A stretch of DNA of 45,789 nucleotides from DSUN01 sp035527715 (GTDB lineage Bacteria > Planctomycetota > PUPC01 > DSUN01), in assembly GCA_035527715.1 (NCBI GenBank), contig DATKZY010000018.1:1-45789 (forward strand), in the 5' to 3' direction. Positions 33,566-40,871 of the stretch are shown here, one piece after another. Under the pieces are notes generated by a model. That model ran no database searches. It was given only the letters and a program-made list of their open reading frames with translations, and was not told where the DNA came from. The translations under genes were made by a program, and so were the position numbers. Positions within the stretch are counted from its first letter, which is position 1. Every line of letters begins with the position of its first letter.

Positions 33566-34249
33566 GTGGACTACACGTATTCCGACATTGCGAAGATGAT
33601 TGACCATTCGCTGCTGACCCCGACGCTCGCCGACGCGGAGCTGGAGGCGGGCTGCAAGCTGGCCCTGGCCTACGACGTGGCGAGCGTGTGTATCCTGCCG
33701 TACTACCTCAAGCGCTGCGCCGAGATTCTCCGGGGCAGCACGGTGAAGGCCAGCACCACCATCGGCTTCCCCCACGGCGGCCACACGTCGGCCGTCAAGC
33801 TCGCCGAAGCCAAGCAGGCCCTCGACGACGGCGGCGAGGAGCTCGACGTGGTCGTGAACATCTCCAAGGTGCGCAGCGGCGACTGGGGCTACGTCCGCGC
33901 CGACCTCCAGCCCATCGTCCAGCTCGCCCACACCCAAGAGGAGAAGGTGAAGGTCATCTTCGAAAACTGCTTCCTCACCGACGACCAGAAGGTCCGCCTG
34001 TGCGAGATCTGCGGCGAGATCGGCGCCGACTGGGTGAAGACCTCGACCGGCTACGGCTCGGGCGGCGCGACGGACGAGGATCTGAAGCTCATGCGCAAGC
34101 ACTCCCCGCCGACCGTCCAGGTGAAGGCTGCGGGCGGCGTGCGCACGCTCGACCGCCTCCTCGAGGTCCGCGCCCTCGGCGTCAGCCGCGTCGGCGCCAC
34201 GCGCACCGCCGAGATCCTGGATGAGTGCAAGCGCCGCACCAGCGGATAG
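33566..34249 (+). CDS. deoC: deoxyribose-phosphate aldolase
   Basis: A 227-residue class I aldolase that splits 2-deoxyribose-5-phosphate to glyceraldehyde-3-phosphate and acetaldehyde. The GTG at 33566 has AAGGA 6 bases upstream and lies 17 bases after the previous stop. Schiff-base Lys158 (DWVKTSTGY), second Lys187 (VQVKAAGGVRT) and Asp94 (LDVVVNI) are present. N-terminal IDHSLLTPT fits the family (IDHTLL type). It is the last gene of the eboD transcript. It could feed acetaldehyde or an aldol step into the ebo product, or simply be salvage. Its stop codon (TAG) lies inside the first unit of a 9-bp tandem array. Confidence 0.93.
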   Translation: MDYTYSDIAKMIDHSLLTPTLADAELEAGCKLALAYDVASVCILPYYLKRCAEILRGSTVKASTTIGFPHGGHTSAVKLAEAKQALDDGGEELDVVVNISKVRSGDWGYVRADLQPIVQLAHTQEEKVKVIFENCFLTDDQKVRLCEICGEIGADWVKTSTGYGSGGATDEDLKLMRKHSPPTVQVKAAGGVRTLDRLLEVRALGVSRVGATRTAEILDECKRRTSG

Positions 34250-34350
34250 GACATATGGAACGGATAGGACCGATAGGACAGAGGACGGGAGCGCCTCTCC
34301 CTGCGGGACCGGCGTCCTACCAGCCCTGTATGTCCTATCCGTCCTATGAC
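34243..34350. repeat. inverted pair of 9-bp tandem arrays containing the deoC stop
   Basis: The left arm, 34243-34287, is CGGATAGGA, CATATGGAA, CGGATAGGA, CCGATAGGA, CAGAGGACG, with the deoC TAG inside the first unit. The right arm, 34315-34350, is TCCTACCAG, CCCTGTATG, TCCTATCCG, TCCTATGAC. The arms are complementary (GGATAGGA with TCCTATCC). A promoter follows directly. It is a probable 3' hairpin of the eboD-deoC transcript. Confidence 0.78.
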
Positions 34351-34379
34351 TTGACAATACGCCCCCCGGCGGGCATGCT
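34351..34379 (+). promoter_or_regulatory. probable promoter of the DUF1080 gene
   Basis: TTGACA (34351-34356), 17 bases, then CATGCT (34374-34379) lie 50 bases before the ATG at 34429. The -35 starts on the base after the repeat arm ends. The -10 is a weaker match than at the other sites. Confidence 0.55.
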
Positions 34380-34428
34380 GTGTGCGGCGAATGTGGCAGC
34401 CCGATCCACCTGGTCAGGAGACACGGGA

Positions 34429-35109
34429 ATGCGTCGGCTGAAATGGCTGAGCGTGGCGGTGTTGGGGATGGCGGCGGCGGCACTTGCGGCGGACAACACG
34501 CCGCCCGAGGGCTTCACCGCGCTCTTCAATGGCAAGGACCTCACGGGCTGGAAGGGCCTGGTCGGCAATCCCAAGAGCCGCGCGACCATGAAGCCCGAGG
34601 CCCTCGCCGAGGCCGAGAAGAAGGCCACCGAGAAGGCCATCGAACACTGGAAGATCGTGGACGGCGTCATCGAATACGACGGCAAGGCCAACAGCCTGTG
34701 CACGGCGAAGGACTACGCGAACTTCGAGATGTACGTGGACTGGAAGATCCATAAGGGCGGGGACAGCGGCATCTACCTGCGCGGGGCGCCCCAGGTTCAG
34801 ATCTGGGACAATCCCGTCGGCTCCGGTGGCCTGTTCAACAACCAGAAGAAGGAGAACCCCAGCAAGCCGCTCGTCGTGGCCGACAACCCGCCCGGCGAGT
34901 GGAACACCTTCTACATCAAGATGGTCGGCGACAAGGTCACTGTGAAGCTCAACGGCAAGCTTGTCGTCTCCAACGTCACGATGGAGAACTACTGGGACCG
35001 CGCCAAGCCGATCTACCCCAGCGAGCAGATCGAGCTTCAGCACCACGGCTCGAATCTCTGGTTCAAGAACATCTACATCAAAGAGCTGCCGGCCGAAGAG
35101 AAGAAGTGA
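34429..35109 (+). CDS. secreted DUF1080 (3-keto-disaccharide hydrolase-like) protein
   Basis: A 226-residue protein. ATG at 34429 has AGGAG 8 bases upstream. The signal peptide is WLSVAVLGMAAAALAAD. The DUF1080 jelly-roll is clear: GFTALFNGKDLTGWKG at the N-terminus, WKIVDGVIEYDG, DWKIHKGGDSGIYLRG, VQIWDN, WNTFYIKMVGDKVTVKLNGK and IELQHHGSNLWFKNIYIKEL. Some members hydrolyse 3-keto-glycosides or bind sugars. It is very abundant in Planctomycetes and often works with Gfo/Idh/MocA oxidoreductases that make 3-keto sugars; three such oxidoreductases are in this window, though not adjacent. Its stop codon lies inside a 7-bp array. Confidence 0.93.
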   Translation: MRRLKWLSVAVLGMAAAALAADNTPPEGFTALFNGKDLTGWKGLVGNPKSRATMKPEALAEAEKKATEKAIEHWKIVDGVIEYDGKANSLCTAKDYANFEMYVDWKIHKGGDSGIYLRGAPQVQIWDNPVGSGGLFNNQKKENPSKPLVVADNPPGEWNTFYIKMVGDKVTVKLNGKLVVSNVTMENYWDRAKPIYPSEQIELQHHGSNLWFKNIYIKELPAEEKK

Positions 35110-35133
35110 GTCGTGAAACGTGATGCGTGAGAA
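35106..35133. repeat. 7-bp tandem array containing the DUF1080 stop
   Basis: GTGAGTC, GTGAAAC, GTGATGC, GTGAGAA (35106-35133): four units of period 7, the stop TGA being inside the first unit. No inverted partner is seen nearby. Confidence 0.65.
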
Positions 35134-35193
35134 GACAAAGAACAGCGGGCGGCTCGGCTCTCCCCCGGTCGCTCGCCGACCGGAGGGCACAAT

Positions 35194-36582
35194 GTGAAGC
35201 TCCGGACAGCGCTACTCGCGGTGCTGGTGACGACGCTGGTGGGCGGCGCGCTCGGGCTGCTCATCGGGTGCGCCCTCGGAGAGCTGGCGCCCGGCTACTA
35301 CCGGGCCGTGTTTGCCGATGGCCGCGAGCCGGGCTTCGATCCTGTCGCCGTGGGAGCCGGCCTGGGGCTCACGCAAGGCTTGGGGGCGGGCCTGTTCGTT
35401 GGTCTGGTGGTAGTGATCGTCGTCTCCTGGCGCAGGCCGTCGGTGCCCGGCGAGCGGACGCGTGGGGCTGGCCGGGCGGCGAGGTCTGCCCTCATCTTCC
35501 TCCTGTCCGCGCTCTTTGCGACGGGATTCTCCTGCTTTCCGCAGCTCTGGCAGTCGCACGAGGCGGTCTTCACGGAGGCGGGCCTGCTCACCGCGCGGGC
35601 CGAGGAACTGAAGTCCACCACCATCTCCGCTCACCTGGAGGAACCGCTCCGGCCGGGGCGAAACGTCCTCTGGTGCTCGACGTTTCAACTGGCGTGGAAC
35701 GAGGCCTGCACCCTCATCGGCGAGGACATCCATCTCCAGAACGACCCGCCGCTGATCGCCTTCCTCAACAAGAAGTCCGCCACGAAGAGCGACCTCGACG
35801 AGGCGTCGTATGTCGCCCTCGCCGGCTTTGTCCGCGACGACATCTACCAGAAGATCGACAAGGCGCTGAACGAGAAGTTCAGGGGCGCCGCGACGCCCCG
35901 GTACAACCAGCCGATGGGCGCCGTGCGGCCTCAGGACTTCGTGGCCTACAGCTATCTCTTCAAGCATCTGGAGTTCCCCACGCCGTTCCAGCGGCCCAGA
36001 ACGCCGCTCGTGTTCCGCGGCACAAGGGTCGCCTCGTTCGGCTTCGAGGGCTACAGCGCCAGCCACGACCCGCTCTACAAGCAGGTAGTTCTCATCGAGT
36101 ACAAGTCAGCGGACGACTTCATCATCGAGTTGAAGACGAAGTCCGAGGGCGACCGCTTTCTTCTCGCCAAGGTGGCCCCTGAGAGCGACTTGGCGAGGAC
36201 GATCACCAGCGTTCAGGCGAGGGTGGCGAACGCAACGCTGGCGCGGGTCGAGGCCGAGGACGTCCTGAAGGTGCCAAAGCTCAACTTCGACCTCACCCGC
36301 GAGTACCGCGAGCTATACGGCCAGATGCTGAGGGTGGCCAACCCGAACGTGGCGAAGGACATCGGGATCCTGACGGCGATCCAGAACATCCGCTGCCAGC
36401 TCGATGAGAGGGGAGTTCGGCTGCGCTCGGAATCCCACGTCGCCTTCGGCTGCGCCGCGGCAGCGCCGCCGCGGCATATAATGGTCTTCGACAGGCCTTT
36501 CCTCATGCTCCTCCAGCGTGCCGACGCCAAGCTGCCCTACTTCGCCCTTTGGGTGGAGACGCCGGAGCTGCTTGTTCGGTAG
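35194..36582 (+). CDS. membrane-anchored protein of unknown function, weakly serpin-like C-terminus
   Basis: A 462-residue protein starting at GTG 35194 with GGAGGG 7 bases upstream. A small hairpin (CCGGTCG, 35165-35171, with 35177-35183) touches the ribosome site. Three hydrophobic segments occupy the first 115 residues (about 5-30, 55-78 and 98-112). The rest is soluble: RNVLWCSTFQLAWNEACTLI (about 150-170), a long charged middle, then HIMVFDRPFLMLLQRADAKLPYFALWVETPELL at the end. The closing phrase has the feel of a serpin C-terminus (DRPFLxxLxR...PYFxxxV), but the reactive loop is not recognised. I do not know the family. It is probably an inner-membrane protein with a large outside domain. 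Confidence 0.7.
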   Translation: MKLRTALLAVLVTTLVGGALGLLIGCALGELAPGYYRAVFADGREPGFDPVAVGAGLGLTQGLGAGLFVGLVVVIVVSWRRPSVPGERTRGAGRAARSALIFLLSALFATGFSCFPQLWQSHEAVFTEAGLLTARAEELKSTTISAHLEEPLRPGRNVLWCSTFQLAWNEACTLIGEDIHLQNDPPLIAFLNKKSATKSDLDEASYVALAGFVRDDIYQKIDKALNEKFRGAATPRYNQPMGAVRPQDFVAYSYLFKHLEFPTPFQRPRTPLVFRGTRVASFGFEGYSASHDPLYKQVVLIEYKSADDFIIELKTKSEGDRFLLAKVAPESDLARTITSVQARVANATLARVEAEDVLKVPKLNFDLTREYRELYGQMLRVANPNVAKDIGILTAIQNIRCQLDERGVRLRSESHVAFGCAAAAPPRHIMVFDRPFLMLLQRADAKLPYFALWVETPELLVR

Positions 36583-36615
36583 AAGGGGAACGCGCGATCC
36601 GTCAGAAGAGCAAGT

Positions 36616-36647
36616 GAGCGGCCCGGCTTTCCCCGGGTCGCCCGCTC
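36616..36647. terminator. hairpin between converging genes
   Basis: GAGCGG..CCGG (from 36616) pairs with CCGG..CCGCTC (to 36647) in a G+C-rich imperfect stem, followed by TGTCTTGTT. It lies between the plus-strand gene ending at 36582 and the minus-strand HEPN gene ending at 36690, so it probably stops transcripts from both sides. Confidence 0.5.
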
Positions 36648-36689
36648 TGTCTTGTTGCCGACTGCTGGGCGCCTGCCACGGGCGTGCCC

Positions 36690-37106
36690 TCAGCCACGGC
36701 CAGCGTCGGACGCAGTTGAGAGGCGAGCTGTGAGCGCCTCGACAAAACGAGTGGCGTTGGCCAATGCCTCCTCGGCCTTCGCGCGCGTGAGGGGCTGGCT
36801 GGCTTTGTAGTCGGAAACCTGCCGCAGCTCGAATGCCTTGTGGAGATCCCTGGACAATTCCCTGGGAAGGATTCCTGGGACAACGAACTCGGTGTCGAAG
36901 AGGCCAATGACGCCCGTATGCTTTGAGGGGATCTTCCCCCTCTTCTGGAGCAGCGCGAGGAGGGCGTAGAACATCGCGTAGTAGGAACGGTTGACAATGC
37001 TCTGGGGGCTGCGGTCGCCGTCCAGCAGGTACTTCGCATCGGCCAGAGCGACCCGCGCTTGCTCCAGGCGGTACTGGACGAGGACAGCCGCGTCGTCCGG
37101 TCTCAC
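36690..37106 (-). CDS. HEPN-domain protein (toxin partner of MNT pair)
   Basis: A 138-residue all-helical protein. The GTG at 37106 overlaps the stop of the nucleotidyltransferase gene by 4 bases. HEPN features are LEQARVALADAKYLL, SIVNRSYYAMFYALLALL (the R-x-Y-Y-A-x-F core) and ELRQVSDYKAS. A possible R-x(6)-H motif is Arg-Glu-Leu-Ser-Arg-Asp-Leu-His. In HEPN/MNT modules the HEPN protein is an RNase-like toxin neutralised by AMP transfer from the MNT partner. Other HEPN proteins of this YYAMF type are only partners of nucleotidyltransferases, so toxicity is not certain. Confidence 0.87.
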   Translation of the reverse strand: MRPDDAAVLVQYRLEQARVALADAKYLLDGDRSPQSIVNRSYYAMFYALLALLQKRGKIPSKHTGVIGLFDTEFVVPGILPRELSRDLHKAFELRQVSDYKASQPLTRAKAEEALANATRFVEALTARLSTASDAGRG

Positions 37107-37423
37107 ACAGGCACCCCTTCGAGCTCGACCGCCTGGGCCAGGAGGGAGTGGCGCTCGGGGCCGTTCTCCCACTCGTCGCGCGTGAAAACGACGGGAACGA
37201 TCACGATCCCGTCCCTGTACCCTGCCTCCCAGGCGCAATCACTCACATAGTCGCGAGTTTCCTCGTCGCCCGCGCCTTCGACGATGACCAGCACGTCCAT
37301 GTCAGAGTCCGGATCGGCATCGCCTCTGGCCCGGGACCCGAAGAGGATCAGCCGACACAGGGCTACGCGCTTCAGCAGGAGTCGCTTCAGGCGCCCCAGA
37401 ATCCGTTTCTCGACCTCGTTCAT
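37103..37423 (-). CDS. MNT-type nucleotidyltransferase (antitoxin of HEPN pair)
   Basis: A 106-residue minimal nucleotidyltransferase. ATG at 37423 has GAGGTGAG upstream. The catalytic pattern is LILFGSRARGDADPDSDMDVLV, with Gly29-Ser30 and Asp41 and Asp43 as metal ligands. In characterised pairs the MNT protein adds AMP residues to a Tyr of the HEPN toxin and silences it. It is the first gene of the two-gene unit and shares 4 bases with the HEPN start. Confidence 0.9.
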   Translation of the reverse strand: MNEVEKRILGRLKRLLLKRVALCRLILFGSRARGDADPDSDMDVLVIVEGAGDEETRDYVSDCAWEAGYRDGIVIVPVVFTRDEWENGPERHSLLAQAVELEGVPV

Positions 37424-37495
37424 CTTCTCACCTCGCTTGGCCCACTCACAGTGTAGTCCTCGGCGAGCCGAAGGTCAAGAACGGGCGCCGTTGTC

Positions 37496-37530
37496 CGAAA
37501 TCGGCAATCGGGAATCGCAAATCGGAAATC
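37496..37530. repeat. 7-bp tandem array at the stop of the 37529 gene
   Basis: Five units of period 7 on the plus strand: CGAAATC, GGCAATC, GGGAATC, GCAAATC, GGAAATC (37496-37530). The minus-strand gene's stop (TGA, 37531-37529) is inside the edge of the array, so on the coding strand the array (GATTTCC type) starts at the stop codon. No inverted partner is seen. Confidence 0.7.
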
Positions 37531-38341
37531 AGAGATTGGCCTTGAGCCACTGGCAGCACTTGGCGTAGCCGACGCCGCCCTCGCGCTCGGGGCCTTCGTA
37601 CTCGGCACACCAGACGCCGTCGTAGCCGACCTTGCGCAGGCACTCGATGGCGCGCTTGAGGTTGATCTCGCCCTCGCCGAGCGCCGCGCCCTTGTAGTTG
37701 GCGAGCGACCCTGTGCCGTCCTTCAGGTGGGTGTGGAACACGTAGGGGGCGATCCGCTCGTAGTAGCGGTCAATCGTCGCCAGGTCGTGGCCCGCCCAGC
37801 GGTAGTTCATCGTGTCGAGGTTCGAGCCGACGTTGTTCGAGCCGACGGCCTGGAAGATGCGCACCTGGAGGTCGGCGTCGTTGGTCACATGGCCGTGGTT
37901 GTCCACGGCCAGCTTGATGCCGGCCGGCTCGATGAAGGGCACGCAGCGGCGCAGGCAACCCGCGATGGCCTCGGCGTACTTCTCGGGCGGCACGGCGTCC
38001 TTCTTCCAGCCGCCCTCGGTGCGGATGGTGTCGGTGCCGACGATGGGTGCGAGGTCGAGGCAGATGCGCTTCATCCGCTCGATCTGGGGCTTGATCGCCG
38101 CCTCGTCGAGCAGCACGAAGTCGTTGCCGGCGGAGAGGCAGCCGGCCTTGATGCCCCGGTCGTCCATCTGCTTCCGCGCTTCCTTCGCCTTCGCCACGGG
38201 GTCGGCCGTGTCCTTGTCCCACACGTCGCCGATGGCGACCTCGATGTACTCGAACCCCGTCCTCGCGCAGTAGTCGAGGAACTGAATCCAGTCGAACCCT
38301 GGGAAGTTGTAGTGAATGACGCCAATCTTCGCCTTGGCCAC
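37529..38341 (-). CDS. sugar phosphate isomerase/epimerase-like TIM-barrel protein
   Basis: A 270-residue xylose-isomerase-like protein. The GTG at 38341 has AAGGAG about 8 bases upstream. Metal-site candidates are Asp in KLAVDNHGHV, Asp in NLDTMNYRW, His in FHTHLKDGT and Glu in CAEYEGPE. It begins KIGVIHYNFPGFDW. It is only distantly like the family member at 32625. It stands alone on the minus strand, between the HEPN/MNT pair and the beta-helix gene. The substrate is unknown. Confidence 0.88.
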   Translation of the reverse strand: MAKAKIGVIHYNFPGFDWIQFLDYCARTGFEYIEVAIGDVWDKDTADPVAKAKEARKQMDDRGIKAGCLSAGNDFVLLDEAAIKPQIERMKRICLDLAPIVGTDTIRTEGGWKKDAVPPEKYAEAIAGCLRRCVPFIEPAGIKLAVDNHGHVTNDADLQVRIFQAVGSNNVGSNLDTMNYRWAGHDLATIDRYYERIAPYVFHTHLKDGTGSLANYKGAALGEGEINLKRAIECLRKVGYDGVWCAEYEGPEREGGVGYAKCCQWLKANL

Positions 38342-38500
38342 TGACGCGCTCCTTTCCAGTCCAGTCCAGGAATGGATACCCCACACGCACGGGGGCAGTG
38401 TGGTGTGATGATGACAGGAGAGGAGGAAAAAGTCAAAAGGGCGTGGCCCGTCTTGGGCTCCGCAGTGGCATGCCGGGCTATGTGTCTTTGCCTGGGTGGA

Positions 38501-38534
38501 GAGAATTGCATAGTTGAACAACTATGCAATTCTC
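38501..38534. repeat. 34-bp perfect palindrome
   Basis: GAGAATTGCATAGTTG (38501-38516), AA, then its exact complement (38519-38534). It is A+T-rich compared with its surroundings. It lies in the 255-base gap between the start of the 37529 gene and the end of the 38597 gene. It may terminate the beta-helix transcript (minus strand), although no T-run follows, or it may be a mobile palindrome. Nothing else is seen in the gap. Confidence 0.75.
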
Positions 38535-38596
38535 GTTCCGGAGTGGCTCCAGTGGCACGAAACGCCCCATTCTCGTGTCGCTCGCTCAGCGTGGGG

Positions 38597-40294
38597 CTAC
38601 TCGGACGCGGGGTCGGCTTGCGGGGGCCTCGGGCCGTAGTGGGGGAGGGGCTGGGTGGCTTCGCAGGCGCCGAGGTCGGGGGCGGCGCCCGCGAAGTCGT
38701 CGTTGATGTTGGGCAGGCGGACGCCCTTGTCCACTACGGCGGAGCCGAGGCGGGGCCGCAGGTCGGGCGGCTGGCGGACGGGGACCGGCGGGTCGGGGAA
38801 TTCCACCCCCGCGAAGACGCTCATGTCCACCTGGATGGCGTGGGTTTCGTGCGGGCCTTTGTGCAGGTCGTCGAGGCTGGCGAAGCGCTGGGCACCAAAC
38901 TGGCCCTGGAACGGGGTCTTGTGGGTGCCGAGGGCGTCGTAGTCGAAGGAGCAGTGGGGGCCGGGGGAGACCATTCTTGCGGCAGCGCCCGCCCCGCCGC
39001 CGTAGCCGCCCCAGCGCTGCGCGCCGGGCGGGCCGCCGATGCACAGGTTGTTGCGGAAGAAGGCGAAGTCGAAGGGCTGGCTGGCGAAGCAGCACATGCC
39101 GTCGCCCACCTTGACGACGGTGTTGTGGAGACACACGTCGCCCTGGCTGTAGCGGTGGAGCTTGAAGGGGGCGTAGGTGAGGCCGTACATCACGTTGCGG
39201 ATGAAGTAGGTGGGGCCGCCGAGGCCCGGCTGCGAGCTGAGGCCGACGAAGCAGCTCGTCATCCGGTTCCGCACGATGCGGCAGTTGTGCATGCAGAAGT
39301 CGGCCTCGATCCCGTCGTCGGCGCCGACGGTGATGTCGTTGTTGTAGATGTCAATGCACACCTGCTCGCCCGTGCCGCGGTCCTCCATTGTCGAGATGCA
39401 GTCGCGGAAGGCGCTGACGCGGTTGTAGCAGATGACGTTGCCCGGGCCGGTGATCTGGATGCCTTCGCCCTCGTTCTTGCCGCTGGCGCCCATGGCCTCG
39501 CTGGTCCAGGGCGTCGAGCCGGTGACCACGTTATCGGCGATGTAGCAGTTCTTCGCGCCGGGCGGCCGGGTGGCGCCGATGCCGAAGCTCTTGCCCTTGA
39601 CCGTCACGGTGCATCGGCGGACCACGCAGCTTTCCGCGCCGAGGAGGTCAATGCTGCCGTTGACCGTTGCGCCCTCGACGAAGACGTGCTTGCGGTCGCG
39701 GAGCGAGATGCGGGCGAAGGCGGCGCCCGGCTCGGCGCGAAGGACGAGGGGCTTCTGGGCCGTGCCGTCCTTGCCGACCGTCAGGTCGCCGTAGCTCCCT
39801 GCCGTGAGGAGCAGCACGTCGCCGGGCTGCGCGGCGTCGAGCGCGGGGGCGAGGGCCTCGGGCGTGCACTTCTTCACCGGGGCGTCCTTCGGCACGCGCG
39901 GGACGGGGCGGGTGCTGGCTCGCACGGTGCGCTCGGCCTTGCCGCCATCGGGGTCGTCCAGCTTGAGGGCGATCTCGTACTCGGTGCCTGGCTTCAGGTC
40001 GAAGAGGCTGCCGGAGTGCTTGTTCTTCCACTCGAAGATGGGGTTGGTGCCTCGGCTCTTGCCTGCGGGCACGCGGCGGAGGGGGAGGCCGTCGCGCCAT
40101 TTCTCGTCGCCGGCGGGTCGGAAGCGGACGGTGACGACGCCGTTGAGATTGTCGTCGCCCTCGATCTGCCACTCGATGGCCAGGTGGATGATCGTGGGGT
40201 GCGGCGTGGTCACCTGGCCAGGGCTCGTGGCATTGTCGGCGAGAACACACGAGCCGACGACGCTGAGGAGGATGGCGGCGATGGGTCGGTTCAC
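38597..40294 (-). CDS. secreted right-handed parallel beta-helix protein
   Basis: A 565-residue protein starting at GTG 40294 with GGGGGA about 8 bases upstream. The leader is RPIAAILLSVVGSCVLAD. A fibronectin-like or similar beta domain comes first (about 30-125, WQIEGDDNLNGVVTVRFRP, PGTEYEIALKLDD). A beta-helix then starts at about 150 with LAPALDAAQPGDVLLLTAGSYGDLTVG. Turn-by-turn repeats follow: HVFVEGATVNGSIDLL, SCVVRRCTVTVKG, NCYIADNVVTGS, CRIVRNRMTS, YFIRNVMYG. Such proteins are often polysaccharide lyases (for example chondroitinase-B-like) or glycan binders; no lyase residues are recognised. The opening TPHPTIIHLAIEW is common in related planctomycete proteins. It is monocistronic. 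Confidence 0.87.
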   Translation of the reverse strand: MNRPIAAILLSVVGSCVLADNATSPGQVTTPHPTIIHLAIEWQIEGDDNLNGVVTVRFRPAGDEKWRDGLPLRRVPAGKSRGTNPIFEWKNKHSGSLFDLKPGTEYEIALKLDDPDGGKAERTVRASTRPVPRVPKDAPVKKCTPEALAPALDAAQPGDVLLLTAGSYGDLTVGKDGTAQKPLVLRAEPGAAFARISLRDRKHVFVEGATVNGSIDLLGAESCVVRRCTVTVKGKSFGIGATRPPGAKNCYIADNVVTGSTPWTSEAMGASGKNEGEGIQITGPGNVICYNRVSAFRDCISTMEDRGTGEQVCIDIYNNDITVGADDGIEADFCMHNCRIVRNRMTSCFVGLSSQPGLGGPTYFIRNVMYGLTYAPFKLHRYSQGDVCLHNTVVKVGDGMCCFASQPFDFAFFRNNLCIGGPPGAQRWGGYGGGAGAAARMVSPGPHCSFDYDALGTHKTPFQGQFGAQRFASLDDLHKGPHETHAIQVDMSVFAGVEFPDPPVPVRQPPDLRPRLGSAVVDKGVRLPNINDDFAGAAPDLGACEATQPLPHYGPRPPQADPASE

Positions 40295-40379
40295 GGCTTC
40301 TGTTCCCCCATTGAGGCACGCGACGCGAGCTGCTCCCGCGTTGAGGATCGTACCCGCGCGGTTCGTGCGCGTCAAGTGG

Positions 40380-40408
40380 TTGACATCGCGTGCGGCTTGC
40401 GCTACATT
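40380..40408 (+). promoter_or_regulatory. sigma70-like promoter of the PA2779/PA2778-like pair
   Basis: TTGACA (40380-40385), 17 bases, then TACATT (40403-40408) lie 57 bases before the ATG at 40465. Confidence 0.72.
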
Positions 40409-40464
40409 CAGGGTCTGTTGGTTCCCCGTGGGATTCCCCGGTCGCTTGGTGCCAGGAGGTGAGC

Positions 40465-40848
40465 ATGTTTACGCGGTGTCTGCGGGCGAAGTATGTGGGT
40501 GTGGCCTTGGGCGTGGCCTTGATGCTGGGGTGCTTCCCCGTCGGGGCCGAGGCGAAGATGGTCGGCTCGGCGGCCTCGGGCGAGCAGGGGCTGTCGCCGC
40601 GCCAGGCGCGCGAGGCCCAGGTGCTCCGGCTGCTGGCCGAGGAGAAGGTGGCGAAGGCCCTCCAGGCCGCCAACCTGACGCCCGACCAGGTGCGGGAGCG
40701 GCTGGACCGGCTCAACGACGCCGAACTCGCCCAGCTCGCGGACCAGCTCGAGACGGTCCGATCGGGGAAGGGCGCGGTCATCGCCCTCGTCCTTCTGGCC
40801 GTTGTCCTGGTTGGCGTTCTTCTCTACATGCAGATCGAGGCGGCGTGA
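40465..40848 (+). CDS. PA2779-like small exported/membrane protein
   Basis: A 127-residue protein. ATG at 40465 has AGGAGG 5 bases upstream. It has an N-terminal signal (YVGVALGVALMLGCF, AEA site) and a C-terminal membrane segment (AVIALVLLAVVLVGVLLYM). The middle is helical with the PA2779 pattern: VLRLLAEEKVAKALQAANLTPDQVRERLDRLNDAELAQLADQL. In Pseudomonas and others this family is encoded directly before a PA2778-like C39 peptidase, as here, and its role is unknown. The C-terminal segment should leave most of the protein in the periplasm. Confidence 0.87.
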   Translation: MFTRCLRAKYVGVALGVALMLGCFPVGAEAKMVGSAASGEQGLSPRQAREAQVLRLLAEEKVAKALQAANLTPDQVRERLDRLNDAELAQLADQLETVRSGKGAVIALVLLAVVLVGVLLYMQIEAA

Positions 40849-40871
40849 GCCGCCGGGGCTGAGGCGTGCGA

